From CAVPLM01 sp964497095 (GTDB lineage Bacteria; Actinomycetota; Thermoleophilia; RBG-16-64-13): a stretch of DNA of 50,378 nt. The position numbers were made by a program, and so were the translations under genes. A model generated the notes under the pieces. The model had not been told where the DNA came from. It worked only from the letters and a program-made list of their open reading frames with translations, and did not search any database. Location: contig CAZCCL010000006.1 of assembly GCA_964497095.1 (NCBI GenBank), positions 1 through 50,378 of the forward strand, read 5' to 3'. Positions 40,351 through 49,193 of this stretch are shown here, one piece after another. Numbering within the stretch: position 1 is the first letter of the stretch; each line of letters opens with the position of its first letter.

Positions 40351-40753
40351 CTCCGGTCCTTGCCCCTCCGTCGGATGCAGTCGTCGGCCATCGAAATCAT
40401 ACCGTACCTGAGAAGCCTCCAGGATTGGAGCGCTAGCTCACCCCCAAATCAGCGTGCCAGCCTTGACATACAAGTAATACCCCTTTGCGCTCAAGGAAAT
40501 AGATCATTATTCATATATATCTTGCGTCGGCATGTTGATATGTTATATGCTCATTGTGCGCCAGGCTAAGCGGTTATGCAAGCTTCCGGCTGTGCGGGAA
40601 GGGTCTCGTACTGAGCTAGCATGAGCAGTACTGAGCAGGCGAACGGACGATGTCGAAAGGCCCACGAACTCGTATAAGGCATGGTGAACATGAAGGAAGA
40701 AGAAACCCTTCAGACCGTGGACGGCATGCCGACCAAAGGTGAAGTGGCCTGAC
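40351..40753. promoter_or_regulatory. 403-base divergent control region with AT-rich island and a 23-codon frame
   Basis: Between the divergent regulator and UroD-like genes. TTGACA at 40463-40468 and the AT-rich stretch around 40495-40555 (with ATATATAT and TTGATATGTTATATG) stand out against a 65% GC background. Small palindromes such as CTTG-ACATA-CAAG (40462-40474) could bind the GntR protein. A 23-codon frame (ATG 40681 to TGA 40750-40752, MVNMKEEETLQTVDGM...) ends one base before the UroD-like ATG and could couple translation. Exact promoter positions cannot be fixed. Confidence 0.5.
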
Positions 40754-42091
40754 ATGGCTGACAAGGCCTGGGCCGACATGAGACCCGAGGAAAAGCGCGC
40801 CTGGCGCATCGACAAGTGGCGCAATCCCGATATCGAATTCGTTTCTCCCGAGGCTGAAGCCGAGTACAAGGCGCGGGTCGACCGTGTCGTGGCGGCGATC
40901 AACCTCGAGAAGCCCGACCGGGTGCCGGTCCGCCTGGCCATGGGCTTCTGGCCGGCAAAGAGTTCAGGGCTCACTCCCTACGAAGCCATGAACGACACGC
41001 CCCGCGCACTGAAGGCCTGGAAGGACTTCAACCTCAAGTTCCAGCCGGATGTATCGGTCGACCCCTTGCACAACACCGTTCCCGGCGCCATGTTCGCCGC
41101 CCTCGAATACAACCTGTACGCGTGGCCCGGGCACGGCGTGTCCAAAGCCGCCGGCTACCAGTACAACGAGAAGGAATGGATGGTCCCCGAGGACTACGAT
41201 CAGCTAGTCTCCGACCCGACCGATTACCTTCTGCGGACCTACCTGCCGCGCACGGTGGGCGCGTACGAAGGCTTTGGCGGGCTGTCGTCGTTCTGGGACT
41301 ACATCGAGCTGCCGTTCATGTTCGGGCAGGTCATGGGCTGGGGCAGTGACGAGATGGTGGCCAGTCTGGATAAGCTCACTAGGGCGGCCAAAGTGGCCAA
41401 CGACTGGTTCAGGCTTGCGCTGCCTGCGATGGCCGAACTCCAGGCTCTCGGTTTCCCGCGCTATGCGGGATCGGCCACGAAGGCGCCGTTCGACATCCTG
41501 GGTGACACCCTGCGTGGCACCAAGGGCATCATCGTCGACATGTACCGTCGTCCGGAGAAGGTCCTGGCGGCGTGCGAGCGCCTGGTCCAGGTCGCTATCG
41601 ATTGGCCCCTCAGGAAGGCTCGGAGTCCCACAGTCCCACTCTGCTTCATCCCGCTGCACAAGGGCGCCGATGGTTTCATGAGCGACGAGCAGTTCCACAC
41701 GTTCTACTGGCCGACGTTGCGCAGGACTATTGTCGGGCTCATCGACCAAGGTATGATCCCGTTCCTCTTCGCCGAAGGCCGCTACAACAGCCGACTGGAG
41801 GCGATCATGGACCTACCGAAGGCCTCCACTGTATGGTTCTTCGATCAGACCGACATGGCCCTGGCCAAGACGACAGTTGGCAAGGTGGCCTGTATCCAGG
41901 GGAATGTTCCTCTTTCGCTGCTCTACGCCGGGACTCCGGAACGTACGGCTGAACGTGTGCGCGACCTTATCGATGTAGCCGGTAGGGAGGGGGGCTTCAT
42001 CTTGGACGTGGGTGCGATTGCCGACGGTGGGAAAGACGAGAACCTCGCCGCGATGATCGGCACGGCCAAGGACTACGGTGTCTACCGATGA
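40754..42091 (+). CDS. UroD-superfamily protein, probable methyltransferase partner of the corrinoid protein
   Basis: 445 residues of the uroporphyrinogen decarboxylase-like superfamily, to which the methyltransferases MtaA and CmuA belong. Visible are the RIDKWRNP and PDRVPVRLAMGFWP start, PFDILGDTLRGTKGI and the C-terminal CIQGNVPLSLLYAGTPERTAERV. In MtaA the zinc ligands are His-x-Cys plus a later Cys; here the matching segments read FLFAEGRYNSRLE and DVGAIADGGKDEN, without those ligands. It belongs to an abundant but uncharacterised clade of UroD-like proteins. ATG 40754. The corrinoid neighbour suggests methyl transfer; decarboxylase activity is not expected. Confidence 0.75.
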   Translation: MADKAWADMRPEEKRAWRIDKWRNPDIEFVSPEAEAEYKARVDRVVAAINLEKPDRVPVRLAMGFWPAKSSGLTPYEAMNDTPRALKAWKDFNLKFQPDVSVDPLHNTVPGAMFAALEYNLYAWPGHGVSKAAGYQYNEKEWMVPEDYDQLVSDPTDYLLRTYLPRTVGAYEGFGGLSSFWDYIELPFMFGQVMGWGSDEMVASLDKLTRAAKVANDWFRLALPAMAELQALGFPRYAGSATKAPFDILGDTLRGTKGIIVDMYRRPEKVLAACERLVQVAIDWPLRKARSPTVPLCFIPLHKGADGFMSDEQFHTFYWPTLRRTIVGLIDQGMIPFLFAEGRYNSRLEAIMDLPKASTVWFFDQTDMALAKTTVGKVACIQGNVPLSLLYAGTPERTAERVRDLIDVAGREGGFILDVGAIADGGKDENLAAMIGTAKDYGVYR

Positions 42092-42172
42092 CGCGCCGGC
42101 GGGTGATGATTGCAGACTTGAGGCTGGATGGTATCGTGTATTTCGCGGTGCGGCGGTTTTCGGGGGGGCCAA

Positions 42173-43018
42173 TTGGCAATCGAGGCTAAAGAGAGCCCGA
42201 CCAAGACCGAGAAGAGCGCCTTTATCCGGATTGAAGATGTCTCACTGGCCTTCGGCGGCCTCAATGCGCTTTCGGATGTCAGTCTGGATATCAGGCGTGA
42301 TGAGATCCTGGCCATCATCGGGCCCAATGGCGCCGGCAAGACTGCTCTTCTGAACTGCATCAGCGGCTTTTACAAGCCGCAGAAGGGTGAGATCTACTAC
42401 CAGGAAAGCAGGATCACCCGCCAGCGTCCCGACAAACTGGCTAGGATGGGGATCGCCCGCACCTTTCAGAACATCGAGCTCTACACGGGACTCAGCACCC
42501 AAGACAACATCATGGCCGCCCGCCACGTCTTCATGAAGCAGAACTTCGTGACCGGGGCCATCTACTACGGCTGGTCGCGTCGTGAGGAAGTGAGGCACCG
42601 GCAGACGGTCGAAGAGATCATCGATTTCCTAGAAATCCAGTCGATCCGGAAGCAGCCGGTAGGGGCGCTGCCCTACGGTCTGCGCAAGAGGGTCGAGCTC
42701 GGACGAGCTCTGGCTCTCGAGCCCAAGGTCCTCCTCCTCGACGAACCCATGGCCGGCATGAACCTGGAGGAGAAGGAAGACATCGCCCGTTTCGTTCTCG
42801 ACGTCTATGAAGGTCAGGGCGACACCTATCCCGATACCCCCGTACTCAGAGACGGTATCCGCAGCATCATCCTTATCGAACACGATATGGGCGTGGTCAT
42901 GGACCTCGCCGACCGCATCGCGGTGCTGAATTTTGGCCGCAAGATCGCCGAGGGAACTCCTGCGGAAATCCAGTGCGACGAGAGCGTCATCGCCGCTTAT
43001 CTAGGTTCACAAGACTGA
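42173..43018 (+). CDS. livG: Branched-chain-amino-acid-type ABC transporter ATPase, LivG family
   Basis: ATPase with Walker A GPNGAGKTA, Walker B VLLLDEPMAGM, an unusual signature LPYGLRKRVELGRALALEP and the Liv-type IARTFQNIELYTGLS. It has the C-terminal AYLG of LivG proteins. TTG 42173, preceded by GGGGGG, gives 281 residues; longer frames upstream lack a ribosome site. It begins about 80 bases after the UroD-like gene and is probably cotranscribed. LivG systems in catabolic loci often import aromatic or carboxylic acids and not amino acids. Confidence 0.91.
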   Translation: MAIEAKESPTKTEKSAFIRIEDVSLAFGGLNALSDVSLDIRRDEILAIIGPNGAGKTALLNCISGFYKPQKGEIYYQESRITRQRPDKLARMGIARTFQNIELYTGLSTQDNIMAARHVFMKQNFVTGAIYYGWSRREEVRHRQTVEEIIDFLEIQSIRKQPVGALPYGLRKRVELGRALALEPKVLLLDEPMAGMNLEEKEDIARFVLDVYEGQGDTYPDTPVLRDGIRSIILIEHDMGVVMDLADRIAVLNFGRKIAEGTPAEIQCDESVIAAYLGSQD

Positions 43019-43019
43019 C

Positions 43020-43814
43020 ATGCTCAAGGTCAACAACATAGAAGTGTCGTACTTGGGCGTGATCCGTGTTCTTCACGGCGTCTCGCTGGAGGTGGGAGAC
43101 GGCAAGATCGTCGCTCTCATCGGTGCGAACGGCGGGGGCAAGACCACCACGCTGAAATCCATCTCCGGGCTGCTCAGGACCGAGCAGGGCCAGATCAATA
43201 GTGGGGAGATCTCCGTTAACGACGCGCGCATCGACCATCTGGGTCCGGAAGGCATAGCGAAGCTGGGCATCAGCCAGGTGATGGAAGGACGCCGGATTCT
43301 GGAGCACCTGTCCGTGGAGGAGAATCTTATGGCTGGGGCCTATCCGCGCAAGGACCGCACGGGCGTCAAGCAGGATCTGGAGATCGTCTTCGACTACTTC
43401 CCCAAGATCCGCGACTACCGCAAGCGGGTGAGCGGCTATCTTTCCGGGGGTGAGCAGCAGATGATGGTGATCGGCCGGGCGTTGATGGCCGCCCCGCGCC
43501 TGTTACTGCTCGACGAGCCCTCGCTCGGTCTGGCGCCCATGGCTGTTCAGGAGATCTACGAGATCATCGACAAGATCAACAAGGACCGCGGCGTGTCCAT
43601 GCTCGTGGTGGAGCAGAACGTGAGGGCAGCACTGGGCATCGCGGACTTCGGCTACGTGATGGAGAACGGGCGCATCGTGCTCGACGGGCCGGCCGACAAG
43701 CTCAAAGACAACGAGGACATCAAAGAGTTCTACATGGGTATCTCGTGCAGCGGCGAGCGTAGGAACTACCGCGAGGTCAAGCACTACCGGCGCAGAAAGA
43801 GATGGCTTTCGTAG
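43020..43814 (+). CDS. livF: Branched-chain-amino-acid-type ABC transporter ATPase, LivF family
   Basis: Second ATPase with Walker A GANGGGKTT, signature LSGGEQQMMVIGRALM, Walker B LLLLDEPSLGLAP and VVEQNVRAALGIAD, typical of LivF. Length 264 including an Arg/Lys-rich C-terminal extension (about 20 residues, YRRRKRWLS) that is unusual. ATG 43020 follows the livG stop by 1 base. It ends one base before the acyl-CoA-ligase-like gene. Confidence 0.93.
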   Translation: MLKVNNIEVSYLGVIRVLHGVSLEVGDGKIVALIGANGGGKTTTLKSISGLLRTEQGQINSGEISVNDARIDHLGPEGIAKLGISQVMEGRRILEHLSVEENLMAGAYPRKDRTGVKQDLEIVFDYFPKIRDYRKRVSGYLSGGEQQMMVIGRALMAAPRLLLLDEPSLGLAPMAVQEIYEIIDKINKDRGVSMLVVEQNVRAALGIADFGYVMENGRIVLDGPADKLKDNEDIKEFYMGISCSGERRNYREVKHYRRRKRWLS

Positions 43815-43815
43815 T

Positions 43816-45750
43816 GTGAAAGCGGACAGCGCCACAGACCTCGCCGTCCTGGACACCTGGCCCAAGCTGCTGCAGCACAACAGCGTTCGTTTTGGGACTC
43901 GTGGCAAGGCGATGCGCTACAAACACTACGGCATTTGGCAGTCCTACAGCTGGCAGGATAACCTTGAGAGGGTCAAGTACCTCGCTCTCGGCCTGCTTGC
44001 GCTCGGCTTTCAGCCCGGGAGCAAGCTCTTGATCGTGGGCGACAACCGCCCGGAATGGTACTTCGCGCAGATGGCCGCCCAGTGCGACCGCGGCCTTAGC
44101 GTGGGCCTGTACTCCGACCTGTCCGCCGCTGAGATAGAGTACATCGCCCGGGACTCGGGGGCCGATTTCGCCATGGTCGAAGACCAAGAGCAGGTCGACA
44201 AGATGGCCCTCATCCGAGATAGGCTGCCGGAGTTGAAGGCCGTGGTCTTCTGGCGGTACAAAGGGCTGAGCAACCAGGCAGGTGACGGCTTCATAGGTCT
44301 CCGGGAGGTGCTGGACAGGGGACGGCAGTACGAGGCCCACCATCCTGGAGCCTTCGAAGAGAACATCTCGGCGGGCAGCGGTGACGATGTGTGTGCGATC
44401 ATCTATACGTCGGGCGTTGCCGAGGATCCCAAGGCCACGCTGCACAGCTACCGGTCCTTGATGGCGGACTCGCAGGCCTTCGTGGGGGCTGAGCGTCTCA
44501 CCGCGAAGGACAACATAGTCTCCTACCTGCCGCCCGCCTGGATCACTGAGCAATGGCTGGCCTTCGGATGCCACCTTCTCTCCGGCGGGACCGTCAACTT
44601 CGTTGAAAGCTTGGAGACGCAGCGCGAAGACGTACGGGAGATCGCCCCGAGCCTGGTTGTCTACAACTCCCGTCTGTGGGAGAGCGAGGCCGGCGAGGTC
44701 CTGGCGAGGATGCGGGGCGCCGGCTGGCTCAAGCGGCTGTCCACCCGCTGGTCCCTGCCTATCGGATACAGGGTGACCGATGCTCGCTACGCCGGAAAGA
44801 ACCCAAGCCTCTACTCGCGGGCGCTGAACGGAGTGGCTAACCTCGTCGTCTTCCGGCCCATTCGAGACGGTCTAGGCTTGCCTCATGCCAGGGCGTGCTA
44901 CACGTCGGGCGCCACGCTCTCTCCCGAGGCTCTCCGGTTTTTCCACGCCTTGCGGGTGCCGGTGCGCGATGTCTATGGTTCCGCTGAGGCTGGTGCCGTC
45001 ACCGGAGTTTTCACAGGCATGCAGTCCCCCGGCACCGTGGGCCGGGTCAACCCGGGTGTAGAGATCAAGATCACCGAGACGGGTGAGATAACCGTCAAGC
45101 ACGGCGACACTTTCCTCGGTTACCGGCAGGACAGTGAACTGGGGCACACGGCCCCAAACAACGGTTGGGTGCACACGGGCGACAAGGGCGAACTCACCAA
45201 GAACGGAGATTTGGTCTTCGTCGACCGCATGGAGGACCTGATCACGCTCCCGTGCGGCGACGTGGTGGGTCCCCAGGAGATCGAGAGCCACCTGAAGTAC
45301 AGCCCCTACATCAAGGACGCATGGGTTCACGCGGAGCAAGGCTGCGAATCGCTCTCGGCGGTCATCATCATCGACGCCACCAATACGGGGCACTGGGCGG
45401 ACAAGCGCAAGGTGGTCTACACGACCTTTGCGGACCTCTCGCAGCAACCTGAGGTCTACCAACTGATCCGCGAGGAAATCGCGAGGGTCAATGAGAGTCT
45501 CCCCGAGACCCGCCGCATCTCCCGGTACGTCAATCTGCACAAGGAGTTCGACCCGGACGAGCACGAGCTGACCCGCAACCGCAAGCTGCGCCGCTCCTTC
45601 CTGAGAGAGAGGTACGCCGGTCTGGCCCGAGCGCTGAGCGGAGAGGACACAAGCGTGGAGGTCGAGGCTGAGTTCACCTACCAGGATGGCCGCGTCGGCA
45701 AGATCAAGACCGCACTACAAATCACGACGGTCGGGCAGGACGACAAATGA
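43816..45750 (+). CDS. AMP-binding acyl-CoA ligase-like protein with degenerate catalytic loop
   Basis: ANL-superfamily protein of 644 residues, closest in layout to long-chain acyl-CoA synthetases (FadD15 type). GWVHTGDKGELTKNG near residue 451 and DRMEDLITLPCGDVVGPQEIE mark the C-terminal hinge. The adenylate loop, normally YTSGTTGxPKG, here reads YTSGVAEDPKA (about 198-208): the second Thr-Gly and last Gly are lost. Activity may be altered or lost. GTG 43816 is 1 base after livF. Its position inside a liv transporter operon suggests activation of the imported acid. The ATG of livH overlaps its stop. Confidence 0.85.
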   Translation: MKADSATDLAVLDTWPKLLQHNSVRFGTRGKAMRYKHYGIWQSYSWQDNLERVKYLALGLLALGFQPGSKLLIVGDNRPEWYFAQMAAQCDRGLSVGLYSDLSAAEIEYIARDSGADFAMVEDQEQVDKMALIRDRLPELKAVVFWRYKGLSNQAGDGFIGLREVLDRGRQYEAHHPGAFEENISAGSGDDVCAIIYTSGVAEDPKATLHSYRSLMADSQAFVGAERLTAKDNIVSYLPPAWITEQWLAFGCHLLSGGTVNFVESLETQREDVREIAPSLVVYNSRLWESEAGEVLARMRGAGWLKRLSTRWSLPIGYRVTDARYAGKNPSLYSRALNGVANLVVFRPIRDGLGLPHARACYTSGATLSPEALRFFHALRVPVRDVYGSAEAGAVTGVFTGMQSPGTVGRVNPGVEIKITETGEITVKHGDTFLGYRQDSELGHTAPNNGWVHTGDKGELTKNGDLVFVDRMEDLITLPCGDVVGPQEIESHLKYSPYIKDAWVHAEQGCESLSAVIIIDATNTGHWADKRKVVYTTFADLSQQPEVYQLIREEIARVNESLPETRRISRYVNLHKEFDPDEHELTRNRKLRRSFLRERYAGLARALSGEDTSVEVEAEFTYQDGRVGKIKTALQITTVGQDDK

Positions 45751-46637
45751 CCTTCTTCTTCCAGCTCGTTGTGACCGGGTTGGCCTTGGGGATGATGTAC
45801 GCTCTCATCGCCATCGGCTTCGTGATCATCTACAAATGCTCCAAGGCATTCAACATCGCCCAAGGACAGATCGTGATGATCGGGGCCTATCTGGGCTACA
45901 CCTTTCTCGTGCTGTTGAAGATGCCCGTGTGGGCGGCGGTCGTGGCGGCCATCGCCGTGGCCGTCGTCATGGGGTTGGTGATCGAGCGGTTCACGCTTCG
46001 TCCACTGCTTGGCAAGCCTCCACTCGCCATCGTCATGATGACCGTCGCCCTGGCCGGCGTCTTGGACGGGGTCGCTATCCTGTTCTGGGGCGGCGAGTAC
46101 GTCACCTACCATGACGTGCTGCCGGAGATAACCCTCCAACTGGGGTCCGTATCCGTCCCGCCTTCGTCGCTGCTCGGTCTGATGGTGTCTGTGGTCGTCG
46201 TCGCTGTTCTCATGTTCATCTTCCGCTTGACCAAGATGGGATTGGCCATGCGTGCGACCGCCGAGGATGAGCAGGTGACGCGCAGCCTCGGCATCAAGGC
46301 CACTATGGTGTACGCTCTTGTGTGGGTCATCGCCTGCGTGGTGGGCGTTCTCGGCGGCGTGCTTCTGGGCGGTGTCTCCGGCGTGTCGCCGCCGCTCTCC
46401 GAAATCGGACTCAAGGCTCTGGCCGTGGTCATCCTGGGAGGGCTCGACTCCATCGGCGGAGCTATCGTCGCCGGGGTGATCCTGGGTATCCTCGAGAACC
46501 TGGCGGCCGGCTATCTCGACCCTCTCATGCCCTCCGGGGGAGGATTGGCCGGCGTCTTCCCGTTCATAGTCATGCTGGTCGTGCTCATCTTCAGGCCGTA
46601 CGGTTTGTTCGGCTTGAAGAGGATCGAGAGGGTATGA
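45747..46637 (+). CDS. livH: LivH-type ABC transporter permease
   Basis: 296 residues, about eight hydrophobic segments. Family features include GLALGMMYALIAIGFVIIYK near the start, AFNIAQGQIVMIGAYLGY, and RATAEDEQVTRSLGIKA of the cytoplasmic coupling loop. ATG 45747 overlaps the ligase stop. LivH pairs with LivM to form the membrane channel. Confidence 0.94.
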   Translation: MTFFFQLVVTGLALGMMYALIAIGFVIIYKCSKAFNIAQGQIVMIGAYLGYTFLVLLKMPVWAAVVAAIAVAVVMGLVIERFTLRPLLGKPPLAIVMMTVALAGVLDGVAILFWGGEYVTYHDVLPEITLQLGSVSVPPSSLLGLMVSVVVVAVLMFIFRLTKMGLAMRATAEDEQVTRSLGIKATMVYALVWVIACVVGVLGGVLLGGVSGVSPPLSEIGLKALAVVILGGLDSIGGAIVAGVILGILENLAAGYLDPLMPSGGGLAGVFPFIVMLVVLIFRPYGLFGLKRIERV

Positions 46638-46640
46638 GCG

Positions 46641-47678
46641 GTGAAACTACCGAGTGGCACCTTCGCGCAAAACTACGGCCAGGATATGGCCTTGCTCCGT
46701 ACCAAGGCCGACTGGATATGGCTGGTTGTGCTCCTGGCCTTTTTCTTCAGCGTCCCAGCGTGGGCTTCTAATTCGCTCCTTACCCTCGCGACTATCATCG
46801 GCATCTACATCATCAGCGCCCATGGACTCAACATCCTCACCGGCAACTGCGGCCTGGTGTCGCTGGGGCACTCCGGGTTCATGATGGTAGGCGGCTACGC
46901 CATGGCCATCCTCTGCAACAAGCTGGGGCTGCCTTTTCTGGCGGCCGTTCCGCTGGCGGGACTAGCGGCGGGGGTCGTAGGCATCATCTTCGGGCTGCCA
47001 TCCCTACGTATCAAAGGTTTCTACCTGATCATGGCGACTGTGGCCGCCTACTTCATCATCCACTGGCTGGTTCTGCAGTTCCGCAGTCTCACCGGCGGTA
47101 CCGAAGGCCTGTCGGTGCCTCCTGCCGAGATCTTCGGGTTCTCCATCCGGGGCAAGACCGTCTACTTCTACGTGGTGCTGGCACTGGCCGTGCTGGCAAC
47201 CATAGTGGCCAAGAACATATTGCGTACGCGGGCTGGGCGAGCCTTCGTGGCCATTCGAGACAACGACCTGGCGGCTGAGGTCATGGGCGTCAGCCTATTC
47301 TCGTACAAGCTCCAGGCCTTCTTCGTGGGCTGCGTTTTCGCCGGGATTGCCGGTGCCCTGTCGGTCCAGTACTACGGGTACGCCAACGTAGAGCAGTTCC
47401 CGTTCTTCGATTCGGTATGGTTGCTGGGTATGCTGATCATCGGCGGCATGGGTAGCGTGTCCGGCGTTATCTACGGCGTGATCGCCATCAAGCTTCTACA
47501 GCAACTTGCGACGAAGATTGGGCCTTCGCTCGCGGAGGTCTTGAACCCTCAGGCCGCCGTTGGGCTGAGCCTCATCCTGCCCAGCGTGGCCATCATCCTC
47601 TTCCTCATATTCGCTCCGAGGGGCATCGCCCATCTACTCGAGCGGCTCAAGAACTACTACCAGGCTTGGCCGTACTAG
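46641..47678 (+). CDS. livM: LivM-type ABC transporter permease
   Basis: 345 residues, nine or ten hydrophobic segments. The GLVSLGHSGFMMVGGYAMA segment, RSLTGGTEGLSVPP and the coupling loop IRDNDLAAEVMGVSLFSYKLQAF are LivM hallmarks. GTG 46641 is 3 bases after livH. A strong AAGGAGGT follows its stop (47681-47688) without an evident gene start at normal spacing, except a CTG-initiated 11-residue frame. Confidence 0.94.
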   Translation: MKLPSGTFAQNYGQDMALLRTKADWIWLVVLLAFFFSVPAWASNSLLTLATIIGIYIISAHGLNILTGNCGLVSLGHSGFMMVGGYAMAILCNKLGLPFLAAVPLAGLAAGVVGIIFGLPSLRIKGFYLIMATVAAYFIIHWLVLQFRSLTGGTEGLSVPPAEIFGFSIRGKTVYFYVVLALAVLATIVAKNILRTRAGRAFVAIRDNDLAAEVMGVSLFSYKLQAFFVGCVFAGIAGALSVQYYGYANVEQFPFFDSVWLLGMLIIGGMGSVSGVIYGVIAIKLLQQLATKIGPSLAEVLNPQAAVGLSLILPSVAIILFLIFAPRGIAHLLERLKNYYQAWPY

Positions 47679-47753
47679 TGAAGGAGGTACATCTGCCGAC
47701 AGATCAAGCGTTGAGGATCTTTGACTAAGTTGACAAGGGAAGGGGAGGTTACA

Positions 47754-49124
47754 GTGACAAGATCAAGAGCCATCTGGGCCGTTTCGCTGCTCCTTATCGT
47801 GGCCCTCGCACTGATGCTCGGAGCCTGTGGCGGGGAGGATGAGACGACCACCACGGCAGCTCCGACCGAGACCACTGCTGCGCCTACTGAGACTACGGCA
47901 GCTCCGACCGAGACCACCGCAGCTCCCACCGAGACCACCGTCGGCGAGCCGGTGACCCTGTATGTCGGCGGTACCTTCGCGCTGACAGGGGCGTACGCAG
48001 AAGACTGCGCCGCCGTCCTGGCCGGCTTCGAAGATTACGTCAAGTACGTGAACGAGAATAAGATCCTGGCCCCGTGGTATACGGACAAGACCATACCGGC
48101 CAACATCACTTTCGAGTTCAAATGGGGCGATGACGCACTTGCTCCGGACAAGACCCTGACCATCTACGACGACCTCAAATCACAAGGCCTCCTGGTGGAG
48201 CGGGTCACCGGTTCGCCCGAGGGCATGGCCTTGAAAGACCTGCTTGTCGAGGACAACATCGGCGCGACCAGCCAATCCACGTCTCCGGCCTACCTGCAAC
48301 CGGTAGGCAACATCTTCACGAACGCCCCCATCTACACCGACGAGATGGCCGCGATCGCAGAGTGGTTCCTGGAGAGCTGGACCGAGGACCGGGCGCCCAG
48401 GGTCGCCTATCTGACCGCGGATTCTGCTCTGGGCCGCAACATCGATATCCCTGAGATGCAGGCATATCTTGAGCAGCTGGGCTACGAGTTCATGGGCGCT
48501 CAGTTCGTGCCCATGGTTCCCAGCTCTCCACCTACCACCCAGCTGGCCTGGCTCAAGGAGAATGGTGTCGATCTGGCACTGGGTCTCATGATCAACCCAG
48601 GCAGTCAGCCCACGATTAAAGAGGCCGTGCGCCTGGGCATGGGCACGAATCAGGAATACAAAATCACATTCGGCTTTGGCAACCCCGCTCACCTACAGAT
48701 CTTCGTGCCCGACATGGGTGAACTGGCTGAGGGAGTCGTCGTTGCCGGTGACTTCTGCGCGCAGGACGCGCCTGTCGACGGGGTCGCATTTGCCAACATG
48801 CTACAGGACACTTACCGGCCCAACGACAGGAACGACAACGTGATGTATCTGGATGGCATCGTCGAGGCGATGACTCAGGTCGAGGCACTGCGCTTAGCTT
48901 CCATGGCGGTGAATCCTGCCGAACTAACAAGCCAGGATGTGCTGGAGCAAGGCTTCTGGCAGATCAAAGACCTCAGCACGGGCGACATCACCATCTCCAA
49001 CCTGACCTACGGCCAGGGCGACAGTCAGGGTGTGGATACGGTGCGCGTCCAGCAGGTCGAGAACCAGAAGATCGTAGAGAAGGGTTCCTACCCGCTGCGC
49101 AACATTCTGCCGGCGGCACAGTAA
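47754..49124 (+). CDS. livK: Liv-type periplasmic substrate-binding lipoprotein
   Basis: Type I binding protein of the LivK family. Signal peptide MTRSRAIWAVSLLLIVALAL followed by MLGACG, a lipobox with Cys for lipid attachment. Next comes a linker with four copies of APTETTA (21-base DNA repeats, 47862-47941), then the ligand-binding body from VTLYVGGTFALTGAYAEDC. GTG 47754 with GGGGAGG 5 bases upstream gives 456 residues; TTG 47721 would add 11 polar residues before the signal. The ligand is unknown; catabolic neighbours suggest an acid or methylated aromatic. Confidence 0.92.
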   Translation: MTRSRAIWAVSLLLIVALALMLGACGGEDETTTTAAPTETTAAPTETTAAPTETTAAPTETTVGEPVTLYVGGTFALTGAYAEDCAAVLAGFEDYVKYVNENKILAPWYTDKTIPANITFEFKWGDDALAPDKTLTIYDDLKSQGLLVERVTGSPEGMALKDLLVEDNIGATSQSTSPAYLQPVGNIFTNAPIYTDEMAAIAEWFLESWTEDRAPRVAYLTADSALGRNIDIPEMQAYLEQLGYEFMGAQFVPMVPSSPPTTQLAWLKENGVDLALGLMINPGSQPTIKEAVRLGMGTNQEYKITFGFGNPAHLQIFVPDMGELAEGVVVAGDFCAQDAPVDGVAFANMLQDTYRPNDRNDNVMYLDGIVEAMTQVEALRLASMAVNPAELTSQDVLEQGFWQIKDLSTGDITISNLTYGQGDSQGVDTVRVQQVENQKIVEKGSYPLRNILPAAQ

Positions 49125-49150
49125 TCGGACTACTGGTAGAGACGCGTACG

Positions 49151-49181
49151 AAGGGGGCTCCGCAAGGAGCCCCCTTTCGTT
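49151..49181 (+). terminator. Rho-independent terminator after livK
   Basis: GGGGGCTCC and GGAGCCCCC pair perfectly around GCAA, followed by TTTCGTTGT. It lies 27 bases after the livK stop and closes the operon. A group II intron starts about 15 bases downstream. Confidence 0.92.
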
Positions 49182-49193
49182 GTATGCCTGGCA

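Noticed and set aside
47701..47745. TTGACT/TTGACA boxes just before livK as a separate promoter
   Set aside because: No -10 hexamer at suitable spacing; livK is more simply part of the liv operon.
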